DNA of 64,000 nt, from the NCBI GenBank assembly GCA_965249965.1, contig OZ252262.1:2232001-2296000 (forward strand), in the 5' to 3' direction. The notes under the pieces are model-generated. The model searched no databases, was not told where the DNA came from, and worked only from the letters and a program-made list of their open reading frames with translations. This document shows, piece by piece, positions 8,397 to 15,831 of this stretch; position 1 is the stretch's first letter; every line of letters begins with the position of its first letter. Source of the DNA: HXMU1420-13 sp965249965 (lineage in GTDB: Bacteria > Bacteroidota > Rhodothermia > Balneolales > Balneolaceae). Position numbers and translations under genes: made by a program.

Positions 8397-11150
8397 ATGT
8401 CAAAGAAACTGCTTTTTTTATTAGATGGAATGGCGTTGGCCTATCGAGCGCATTTTGCATTCATCAACGCAAACCTGAAAAACAGCAAAGGAATTGCTAC
8501 CGGACCTATTTTAGGCTTTGCTAATACCATGGAAAAAATGTTGGCTGAAGAAAAGCCGACCCACATTGCAGTTGCCTGGGATACACATGCTCCAACATTC
8601 AGGCATGTAGCCGATGAAACGTACAAAGCGCAGCGCCCACCCCAACCGGAAGAATTAAAGGTTGGAATTCCATTGATTAAAGAAATGCTGGATGCCTGGG
8701 GAATTCACAACATTGAGCAAGATGGGTATGAGGCCGATGATATTATCGGAACCATTGCCACACAGGCAAATGCAGAAGATGTGGACGTAATGCTCGTAAC
8801 TCCGGATAAAGATTTCATGCAATTGGTGCACGATCATATCAGAATGATGAAACCGAACAACAAAACCGGAGGCTTCGATATTGTGGACAGAGAAGGAGTG
8901 ATGGAGTATTTCGGGGTTTATCCGGAAAAAGTGATTGATGTGCTGGCGATTTTAGGAGATACCGTAGATAATATTCCCGGAGTACCGGGAATTGGGAAAA
9001 AGGGCGCTCCAAAACTAATCGACACATTTGGTTCGCTTGAAGAAACCATAGCCAAGGCAGACACCATCACGGCTAAAAGACAGCGGGAATCGCTATTGGA
9101 ATTTGGCGAACAGGCTATGCACGCAAAGTTCATGGTAACCATTAAAACAGATGTTCCTGATACCATCGAATGGGAAAATTTGGGGTGGAATTTCGAGGAT
9201 AGAAAATCTTTGGGGCTCTTTTTTAAAAAAATGGAGTTTCGAACACTAACCCGAAAATATTTGGGTGAAGATGCACCTGTGGCCGAAAATTCCGGTGATC
9301 AGGTCGACCTATTCGGATCAATTGCGGATCCCGTTGATTTAAAGAAATTGGATACAGATAAAGTAAACTATGAATTAGTTACTAATCTCGATCGGGCAAG
9401 AGAGTTGGTGGAGGAATACCAGCAAGCGGAGGTGCTATGTTTTGATACAGAAACAGATGCTCCAAATCCTATCGACGCCGGATTGGTCGGATTTTCATTC
9501 TCAATAAAGCCTGGAGAAGCTAGCTATATACCTGTAAATGTGGATGGCGGGCTACCTGAGCAAGAAGTGATTGAAATTTTAAAACCATTATTTGCCGGTA
9601 ACGATTCAATAAAAGTTGCCCATAATTTCAAATTCGATTACACCATGTTGATGCGCCACGGCATCGACATTAAAGGTAATCATTTCGATACCATGGTAGC
9701 TGCCTATTTGGTTGACGCGAATCAGAAGATCAAGATGGATGAGCTTGCTAAAAAGTATCTGGGATACGAAGCTGTGCCCATTACCGACTTAATTGGAAAA
9801 GGTAAAAGCCAAAAATCGATGGCTGATCTTAGTCCGGATGAAGTATTCAACTATGCTTGTGAGGATGCCGATATCACCTTACAGCTATATCACGTTCTAA
9901 AAAAAGAAATGGAAAAAGCGGAGTTACAGGAAGTAGCAGAAACCTGTGATTTTCCGTTAATGAAAGTTCTTGGCGATATCGAGTATCAAGGTGTGAGGCT
10001 GGATTCGGATATGCTTGCCGGATTTTCTAAAGATTTGGAAACCGATCTCCTGGAATTACAAACTCAGATTTATGAAAAAGCAGGAGAGGAATTTAACATC
10101 AACTCGCCGGCACAATTGGGAGTAATTTTATTTGAGAAGATGGAGCTCCCCGCCGGAAAGAAAACCAAAACCGGTAAATATTCTACTAACGAAGCGGAGT
10201 TAACCCGATTGGCTGTTAAATATGAATTGCCTGCATTGATTTTAGATTACCGTCAACTTGCCAAATTAAAGTCTACCTACATCGATGCGCTTCCCTCGAT
10301 GGTAAATGAACGAACAGGGCGAATTCATACCGATTTTAATCAAAGTGTGGCAGCAACGGGCCGATTAGCTTCTTCGAATCCAAATCTTCAAAACATCCCA
10401 ATTCGTACTAAAAGAGGTCGGGAAACGAGAAAAGCCTTCATCGCCGAAGATGGCTTTAAAATCATGTCGGCAGATTATTCGCAAGTTGAGCTACGCGTGA
10501 TTGCGCACATTGCAAAGGATGGGGCCATGATCGAAGCATTTAAAGCTGGGGAAGATATTCATGCAAGAACAGCTAAAGAGATTTTTCATTTAGATTCACT
10601 GGATGAGGTAACTGCAGATCATCGTAGAAAAGCCAAAGAGGTAAATTTTGGAATTCCGTACGGACTGAGTGCCTATGGGTTAGCTCAAAACCTGGGAATC
10701 GAAAACAAAGAAGGAAAAACAATGATTGAAGAGTACTTCAATCGTTTCCCGAATATCCAGACCTATATTTCAGAAACACAAGCTTTTGCTAAAGAGCATG
10801 GCTACGTAAAGACCTTACTAGGCCGCCGGCGCTACATTCCGGATATCACCTCCAGTAATTGGAGTAGGCGCGGTTTTGCAGAACGTGTGGCTATCAACAT
10901 GCCCATTCAGGGGACCGCTGCGGATGTGATTAAATTAGCCATGATTCAAATTCATAACTGGCTTACATCAAACCAAAAGAAAAGCCGAATGCTGCTTCAG
11001 GTGCATGATGAATTGATTTTCGAAATCCACGAAAGTGAAATGGAAGAAGTTCCAACAAAGATTGTTGAACTCATGGAAAACGCCTTTCCGATGGACGTTC
11101 CGTTGAAAGTAGATTCAGGAATTGGAGAAAATTGGTTAGAAGCGCATTGA
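8397..11150 (+). CDS. polA: DNA polymerase I
   Basis: 917 residues with all three domains. The 5' nuclease (1 to about 290) shows DGYEADDIIGTIA, VTPDKDFMQLV and GDTVDNIPGVPGIG. The 3'-5' proofreading exonuclease keeps its DEDDy residues in FDTETD (near 350), AHNFKFDYTML and YACEDADIT, so proofreading should be active. The polymerase has motif A SADYSQVELR (about 691-700), motif B RRKAKEVNFGIPYG and motif C LQVHDELIFE (about 866-875). The residue aligned with E. coli F762 is phenylalanine, which in the family means discrimination against dideoxynucleotides. It acts in repair and Okazaki-fragment maturation. Single gene, with its own 92-bp upstream region shared with the divergent phosphatase. 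Confidence 0.98.
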   Translation: MSKKLLFLLDGMALAYRAHFAFINANLKNSKGIATGPILGFANTMEKMLAEEKPTHIAVAWDTHAPTFRHVADETYKAQRPPQPEELKVGIPLIKEMLDAWGIHNIEQDGYEADDIIGTIATQANAEDVDVMLVTPDKDFMQLVHDHIRMMKPNNKTGGFDIVDREGVMEYFGVYPEKVIDVLAILGDTVDNIPGVPGIGKKGAPKLIDTFGSLEETIAKADTITAKRQRESLLEFGEQAMHAKFMVTIKTDVPDTIEWENLGWNFEDRKSLGLFFKKMEFRTLTRKYLGEDAPVAENSGDQVDLFGSIADPVDLKKLDTDKVNYELVTNLDRARELVEEYQQAEVLCFDTETDAPNPIDAGLVGFSFSIKPGEASYIPVNVDGGLPEQEVIEILKPLFAGNDSIKVAHNFKFDYTMLMRHGIDIKGNHFDTMVAAYLVDANQKIKMDELAKKYLGYEAVPITDLIGKGKSQKSMADLSPDEVFNYACEDADITLQLYHVLKKEMEKAELQEVAETCDFPLMKVLGDIEYQGVRLDSDMLAGFSKDLETDLLELQTQIYEKAGEEFNINSPAQLGVILFEKMELPAGKKTKTGKYSTNEAELTRLAVKYELPALILDYRQLAKLKSTYIDALPSMVNERTGRIHTDFNQSVAATGRLASSNPNLQNIPIRTKRGRETRKAFIAEDGFKIMSADYSQVELRVIAHIAKDGAMIEAFKAGEDIHARTAKEIFHLDSLDEVTADHRRKAKEVNFGIPYGLSAYGLAQNLGIENKEGKTMIEEYFNRFPNIQTYISETQAFAKEHGYVKTLLGRRRYIPDITSSNWSRRGFAERVAINMPIQGTAADVIKLAMIQIHNWLTSNQKKSRMLLQVHDELIFEIHESEMEEVPTKIVELMENAFPMDVPLKVDSGIGENWLEAH

Positions 11151-11152
11151 GT

Positions 11153-11236
11153 AATTAGGAATATTCAAATAGGAATAGTGCTTTATAAATGGGCATCAAT
11201 CTTTATTCCTAAATCTTGATTTTTCTATTCCTAATT
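11153..11236. repeat. nested inverted repeats built on TAGGAATA
   Basis: Outer arms AATTAGGAATA (11153-11163) and TATTCCTAATT (11226-11236) are perfect over 11 bases. Inner arms TAGGAATA (11170-11177) and TATTCCTA (11204-11211) are perfect over eight. The four copies of the same 8-mer fill the gap between polA and the next gene. The same core recurs in direct orientation inside aguA at 60941-60972. It could form a cruciform or serve as a weak bidirectional terminator, or be a decayed small repeat element. Confidence 0.6.
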
Positions 11237-11279
11237 CTGAAAACGGGAATTTCATTTAAGTCAGTTATGTTAATGCTGC

Positions 11280-12782
11280 ATGACTATCAATCAAGACTAT
11301 GGCGCTATAATTATCGGTTCAGGGATGGGTGGAATGAGTACAGCAGCTCTATTGGCCAACGATGGCTACAAAGTGCTGATTTTGGAAGCTGCCCTTCATC
11401 CCGGTGGGTGTTCCTCCTCGTATCCACGAAAGGGATATGTGTTCGAAAGTGGTGCAACCACACTTATCGGTTTTGATGAACATCAGCCACTCAGATATTT
11501 AGAAGAAAAGACCGGAATACAAATTCCCCGTGTTGAGTTAAATCCGTCAATGAAAGTGTGGCTAGAAGGGGAGCAAATCACGCGTTATAAAGATCGAACC
11601 GAATGGATAGAAGAATGTGTACGTGTTTTCGGAAACCGGAAGGGGCAAAAAAAGTTTTGGAAACTGGCTTTTGGTATTTCTGATATAGTTTGGAAAGTGA
11701 GTTTGAAGAATACATTCTTCCCACCTCGAAAAATCTCAGAATGGGTGAAATTATTCACCTCTAACTCGCCGGCAGATGCCTGGGTTCTCCCATACGCATT
11801 TAAATCAGTGGAACAAGTTGCTTTAAAATGTGGGATTGCAACTCCAAAGTTTTTGCGTTTTCTGGATGAACAATTAATGATCACCGCTCAGGCTAAAACA
11901 GAAGATGTACCATTTCTATTTGGGGCAGCAGGGGTGACATATACAAATTATTCGAACTTCTATGTGCCGGGTGGTTTACTTCAAATGATTTATACAATCC
12001 GTGATTTTATCGAAGAAAGAGATGGGAAACTATCTACAAAAGAGGCTGTCACAAGTATCGAAAAGAGCGGCGATGAATTTCTTATCTGCACTAAAAAAAA
12101 TAAAAAATATAAAGCCCCTATTGTGGTATCGAATGCTCCTATCTGGAACATGGGCTCGCTGGTAGACGACTCGATGAGTAGTTATTTCAAAGAAGAATCG
12201 AAAGATTTTGAAAAAGCCTGGGGTGCTCTCACAATGGGAATCGCAACCACTGATACCTATCCAGAAAATCTGGGTTTGCACCATCAGATTCACTTAGACG
12301 GCGAAACAGTGCCCTTCACACAATCTGAGTCTATTTTTATTTCTATGAGTCAGCGCGGGGATACTGAGCGAGCTCCTGAAGGTGAACGAACGCTCAATAT
12401 TTCCTGCCACGCTTCCCCGGAACATTGGTTCGGTATGAACGGTACTTACGATCAGAATAAAGAAGTGGCTAAAGATTATATTCTGGAAATGCTTAAGAAA
12501 AAGTTACCGGGTTTTAAAAACTCAGAAATCAAACAAGCAGATTTAGCGACCCCAGTAACCTGGCAAAATTGGGTCTACCGCAAAAAAGGCAGGGTAGGAG
12601 GAATCCCTCAAAGTATGGCACGTAGCTTGCTTAAATGGACACCATCGGAGACGCCTTTTAAAGGACTATATTTAGTTGGCGATACAACCTATCCCGGGCA
12701 AGGAATTCCCGGCGTAACTTTAGGCGGCATCAACGTATATTCACGCATTATAAAAAATCACGCAAAACCTGTTTCGCCTTGA
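11280..12782 (+). CDS. FAD-dependent carotenoid desaturase/isomerase-like oxidoreductase
   Basis: 500 residues. The N-terminus AIIIGSGMGGMSTAALLANDGYKVLILEAALHPGG is a Rossmann FAD fold with GxGxxG and a following acidic residue (residues about 8-40, shown here in part as a family signature). Next comes GYVFESGATTLIGF. The C-terminus has the CrtI-family GDTTYPGQGIPGVTLGG block. It belongs to the phytoene desaturase / carotenoid isomerase / PYROXD2 superfamily. No other carotenoid gene is nearby, so the substrate is open. A rhomboid gene overlaps its stop codon (TTGA). Confidence 0.8.
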   Translation: MTINQDYGAIIIGSGMGGMSTAALLANDGYKVLILEAALHPGGCSSSYPRKGYVFESGATTLIGFDEHQPLRYLEEKTGIQIPRVELNPSMKVWLEGEQITRYKDRTEWIEECVRVFGNRKGQKKFWKLAFGISDIVWKVSLKNTFFPPRKISEWVKLFTSNSPADAWVLPYAFKSVEQVALKCGIATPKFLRFLDEQLMITAQAKTEDVPFLFGAAGVTYTNYSNFYVPGGLLQMIYTIRDFIEERDGKLSTKEAVTSIEKSGDEFLICTKKNKKYKAPIVVSNAPIWNMGSLVDDSMSSYFKEESKDFEKAWGALTMGIATTDTYPENLGLHHQIHLDGETVPFTQSESIFISMSQRGDTERAPEGERTLNISCHASPEHWFGMNGTYDQNKEVAKDYILEMLKKKLPGFKNSEIKQADLATPVTWQNWVYRKKGRVGGIPQSMARSLLKWTPSETPFKGLYLVGDTTYPGQGIPGVTLGGINVYSRIIKNHAKPVSP

Positions 12783-13414
12783 ACCAATTTCAGCCGAATA
12801 CCACATTTTCATTATTTCCCCAGGGAGTTAGAAATCTTCTATTTATAAATGGGATTGTATTTCTAATTACCAAAAGTATGTTTACAGGAGGGTGGACAAG
12901 CGTTGGAACTATGATTGCTCCCTACTTTGCATTATGGTCGTTGGATACAGGTTTATTCTATCCGTGGCAGTTGGTCACTTATATGTTTCTGCATGCAGAC
13001 TTGAGTCATATTTTCTTCAACTTATTTGCGTTGTGGATATTTGGGCAAGCCATTGAAAACTTATGGGGCACCAAACGATTCTATATGTATTATTTCTTAA
13101 CAGGAATTGGTGCAGCTATTATTCATATGGTCATTGGTGGAGCATTCACCTATACCATTGGGGCATCCGGTGCAGTGTTTGGGATTCTTCTCGCTTTTGG
13201 GATGATGTTTCCAAATCAATACATTTTTCTTCTATTTCCGCCGATTCCGATTAAGGCAAAATACTTTGTAGCGATTTATGGGGCAGTGGAATTATTCTCA
13301 GGATTAGCACGCCCGGACAGTGGGGTAGCTCATTTCGCCCACTTAGGAGGATTGGTAGTTGGTTTCGCACTTATTAAATTATGGAAAATTAAAAGACCGC
13401 AAATGTCTGTTTAG
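12779..13414 (+). CDS. rhomboid-family intramembrane serine protease (first of tandem pair)
   Basis: 211 residues, about six membrane helices. Rhomboid hallmarks are YMFLHADLSHIFFNLFALW with the oxyanion-hole HxxxN, catalytic GASGAVFG and the histidine in VAHFAHLGG. It cleaves membrane proteins within or next to the transmembrane helix; the substrate is unknown. The start is TTG 12779, whose last two bases form the TGA of the upstream flavoprotein (TTGA overlap). Later ATG codons would remove the first helix. It is followed 32 bases later by a second rhomboid gene. Confidence 0.9.
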   Translation: MNQFQPNTTFSLFPQGVRNLLFINGIVFLITKSMFTGGWTSVGTMIAPYFALWSLDTGLFYPWQLVTYMFLHADLSHIFFNLFALWIFGQAIENLWGTKRFYMYYFLTGIGAAIIHMVIGGAFTYTIGASGAVFGILLAFGMMFPNQYIFLLFPPIPIKAKYFVAIYGAVELFSGLARPDSGVAHFAHLGGLVVGFALIKLWKIKRPQMSV

Positions 13415-13446
13415 GTTGATTATGAATTTGGCAGGTAAGGAATAAC

Positions 13447-14310
13447 ATGGCATACAATTCATTTGGAAATACAGCAAAGAGAGGATTTATGGGCATGCCC
13501 ATAGCAATTCGTACTATTATAGGTTTGAATGCAGCGATGTTTGTCGCTCAACTTATATTCGCCGGAATTACAGGGATTAGTTTATCAGCCTATTTAGGTT
13601 TTATGCCGGATATATGGACGACCATTACCCAGCCATGGCGATTGGTTACCTATATGTTTCTGCATTCCTTATCTAATCCATTCCATTTTATTTTTAATAT
13701 GCTTTGGCTTTGGTGGATGGGGAGGCCCGTCGAAGAAACCATTGGGCCGCGAAGCTTTTTAACTGTTTATTTTGGCGCAGGGCTAGCCGGTGCACTTATT
13801 GATGTACTTGTTAGTTTGGCTGGGAACCCTGTTCCGGTAATTGGTGCATCAGGTGCCGTTTATGGGGTAATGGTAGCTTTTGCCATGCTTTTCCCAAAAA
13901 CACCAATCATGCTATTTCTACTGCCTCCTATCGAGGCTCGTTACGTAGTAGGTGGCCTCATCGCTATTGATGTATTGTTGTTGAACAACGCAGATAATGT
14001 AGCGCGATTTGTTCACTTGGGTGGAGCATTAGGTGGATACTTACTTATGCGTGCTCGAGCTCAGGGAACCGATTTAAGTTTGGTACCACGTTATTTTGAA
14101 TATCTATACTCAAAATTCAAACCCAAATCCACAGTCTCCAATCCGAAGCCAAAAAACAAAAAAATGAGCATTGTAAGTGATGCGGAGATTATTGAAGAAG
14201 TGGAACAAAGCGAATTGGATGAAATTCTTGAGAAGATTTCCAGAAACGGATACGATTCACTAACAAAAGAAGAAAAACGTAAACTGTTCGAATTAAGTAA
14301 AAAGAACTAA
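13447..14310 (+). CDS. rhomboid-family protease with C-terminal cytoplasmic tail (second of tandem pair)
   Basis: 287 residues. The membrane domain (about 20-215) contains YMFLHSLSNPFHFIFNMLWLWWMG, catalytic GASGAVYG and a histidine in ARFVHLGGALGG. The tail (about 235-287) is charged and ends DEILEKISRNGYDSLTKEEK, the short C-terminal helical domain often attached to Bacteroidota rhomboids (DUF6576-like). The first rhomboid lacks this tail, so the pair has probably diverged in function. Start ATG 13447; ispG follows 11 bases after the stop, suggesting co-transcription. Confidence 0.9.
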   Translation: MAYNSFGNTAKRGFMGMPIAIRTIIGLNAAMFVAQLIFAGITGISLSAYLGFMPDIWTTITQPWRLVTYMFLHSLSNPFHFIFNMLWLWWMGRPVEETIGPRSFLTVYFGAGLAGALIDVLVSLAGNPVPVIGASGAVYGVMVAFAMLFPKTPIMLFLLPPIEARYVVGGLIAIDVLLLNNADNVARFVHLGGALGGYLLMRARAQGTDLSLVPRYFEYLYSKFKPKSTVSNPKPKNKKMSIVSDAEIIEEVEQSELDEILEKISRNGYDSLTKEEKRKLFELSKKN

Positions 14311-14321
14311 TTAAGGGCATT

Positions 14322-15536
14322 ATGTCGGCTATTGATAGAAAAAAAACTATTCAGGTAATGGTTGGGGATGTTGCGATTGGTGGTGATGCACCAATTGTTG
14401 TGCAATCTATGACAAACACAGATACAGCCGATATTGACGAAACGGTTGAACAGATTGATCATCTTCATCTCGCAGGATCAGAGCTTGTTCGCATCACTGT
14501 AAATAATGATGCTGCAGCAAAAGCAGTTCCTTTCATCAAGGAAAAATTAATTAACCGCGGTGTAACAGTTCCAATTATCGGTGACTTCCATTACAACGGG
14601 CATGTTTTGCTTACAAAATATCCCGATATGGCAAATGCCCTTTCAAAGTTTCGCATCAATCCAGGGAATACTGGCACGAAAGCAAGGGATAAAAACTTCA
14701 CGACGATTGTTGAACAGGCAATCAAATATGATAAACCTGTTCGAATTGGCGTGAATTGGGGCAGTCTGGATCAGCAATTGTTGGCCGAAAAGATGGATGC
14801 TAATAACAAATTATCAGTCCCTGAATCTGCAAGGGAAGTGATGCTTCAAACGATGATTGAGAGTGCAAAGCGTTCCTCAGAGTTAGCGCAGGATGTTGGT
14901 CTGGCAGGTGACAAAATTATTGTGAGTTGCAAAATGTCACACGTTCAGGATGTGATCGAAGTTTATACACGACTTTCTGATGTTATTGACCACCCGCTTC
15001 ATGTTGGATTAACGGAAGCAGGAATGGGGATGAAAGGTATGGTGGCTAGTTCAGCCGCACTATCTGTAATTCTTCAACGTGGTATTGGAGATACAATCCG
15101 GGTTTCATTAACTCCTCAGCCTGGTGCAGATCGGGCATTAGAAGTTGAAGTTGCACAGCAAATTCTTCAATCACTTAAAATCCGGAGTTTTATTCCTCAG
15201 GTAACTGCATGCCCGGGCTGTGGTAGAACCAAAAGTACTTATTTTCAAGAGTTAGCAGAAGAAATTCAGGACTATATCAAAGAATCGATGCCTGTTTGGT
15301 CACAAACTTATCCCGGTGTAGAAGAAATGGATGTAGCAGTGATGGGATGTGTAGTAAATGGCCCTGGAGAATCTAAAGCTGCTAATATTGGGATTTCATT
15401 ACCCGGTACTTTCGAAGAACCTAAAGCCCCCGTTTATATTGATGGGGAACATGCTCAAACTTTGAAAGGGGATAACATTGGAAATGAGTTCAAAAAAATA
15501 CTCATGGATTATATTGTAGAGAATTACAGTAACTAA
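14322..15536 (+). CDS. ispG: 4-hydroxy-3-methylbut-2-enyl diphosphate synthase (IspG/GcpE)
   Basis: 404 residues. A TIM-barrel N-terminal part (VVQSMTNTDTADIDETVEQ) is followed by the [4Fe-4S] domain. The three cluster cysteines are in ACPGCGRTKS (near residue 297 and 300) and MGCVVNGPGE (near 342). It reduces methylerythritol cyclodiphosphate to HMBPP in the MEP isoprenoid pathway. It is the compact bacterial form; classical Bacteroidota usually carry a form of over 600 residues with an inserted domain. It follows the two rhomboid genes in the same direction. Confidence 0.96.
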   Translation: MSAIDRKKTIQVMVGDVAIGGDAPIVVQSMTNTDTADIDETVEQIDHLHLAGSELVRITVNNDAAAKAVPFIKEKLINRGVTVPIIGDFHYNGHVLLTKYPDMANALSKFRINPGNTGTKARDKNFTTIVEQAIKYDKPVRIGVNWGSLDQQLLAEKMDANNKLSVPESAREVMLQTMIESAKRSSELAQDVGLAGDKIIVSCKMSHVQDVIEVYTRLSDVIDHPLHVGLTEAGMGMKGMVASSAALSVILQRGIGDTIRVSLTPQPGADRALEVEVAQQILQSLKIRSFIPQVTACPGCGRTKSTYFQELAEEIQDYIKESMPVWSQTYPGVEEMDVAVMGCVVNGPGESKAANIGISLPGTFEEPKAPVYIDGEHAQTLKGDNIGNEFKKILMDYIVENYSN

Positions 15537-15539
15537 ACG

Positions 15540-15570
15540 ATTGAATTCCGCACAGCCTGATTCAATTTTT
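15540..15570 (+). terminator. weak intrinsic terminator after ispG
   Basis: Seven-base arms ATTGAAT (15540-15546) and ATTCAAT (15560-15566) are followed by a five-base T-run ending at 15570, starting four bases after the ispG stop. The stem is AT-only, so strength is doubtful, but the position is right. Confidence 0.4.
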
Positions 15571-15573
15571 AAA

Positions 15574-15589
15574 ATGTAAGTACTTACAT
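15574..15589. promoter_or_regulatory. LacI-family operator, distal copy
   Basis: Perfect 16-bp palindrome ATGTAAGTACTTACAT, one of two near-identical palindromes in this intergenic region. It shares TGTAAG..CTTACA with the proximal copy and differs only in the central two bases (TA against CG). The core fits the LacI/CcpA-type operator pattern TGTAAnCGnTTACA apart from that centre. A LacI regulator is encoded 13 kb downstream in the same locus. The centre lies 199 bp from the proximal copy, close to 19 helical turns, compatible with looping. Confidence 0.65.
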
Positions 15590-15763
15590 CACATATATTA
15601 GATTGAATCTGTTTAAACAAGTATGCCCTTCTTTTCACTCTGTTGTACGTTTATGCTACAATTAGTAATTGATTAAATTTAGTATAGCACTAAATAATTA
15701 ATTATTAGCCTTTAATAGTTCTCATAGTATTTAACTAAAATCACTAAAAAAAAGGAAATTTTG

Positions 15764-15795
15764 TTTGTAATAATGTAAGCGCTTACATATTTTCT
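15764..15795 (+). promoter_or_regulatory. putative promoter of the starch-utilisation locus
   Basis: TTTG (15764-15767), a 20-base spacer and TATTTTCT (15788-15795) fit the Bacteroidota promoter scheme TTTG-N19-21-TAnnTTTG, with the -7 box matching four of six fixed bases. The proximal LacI operator fills most of the spacer, the position where a bound repressor would exclude the sigma factor. Transcription would begin near 15802, about 30 bases before the TTG start at 15832. Inference from pattern only. Confidence 0.45.
15773..15788. promoter_or_regulatory. LacI-family operator, proximal copy
   Basis: Perfect 16-bp palindrome ATGTAAGCGCTTACAT with the central CG step typical of LacI-family operators such as CcpA cre and MalR sites. 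It lies 44 bp upstream of the first gene of the starch locus and between the predicted -33 and -7 boxes. The likely ligand protein is the LacI regulator at 28549-29538, because no other LacI homologue is in the window. Confidence 0.75.
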
Positions 15796-15831
15796 TACAG
15801 ACACACATTCAAAACATGTTGGGGTGATTCG

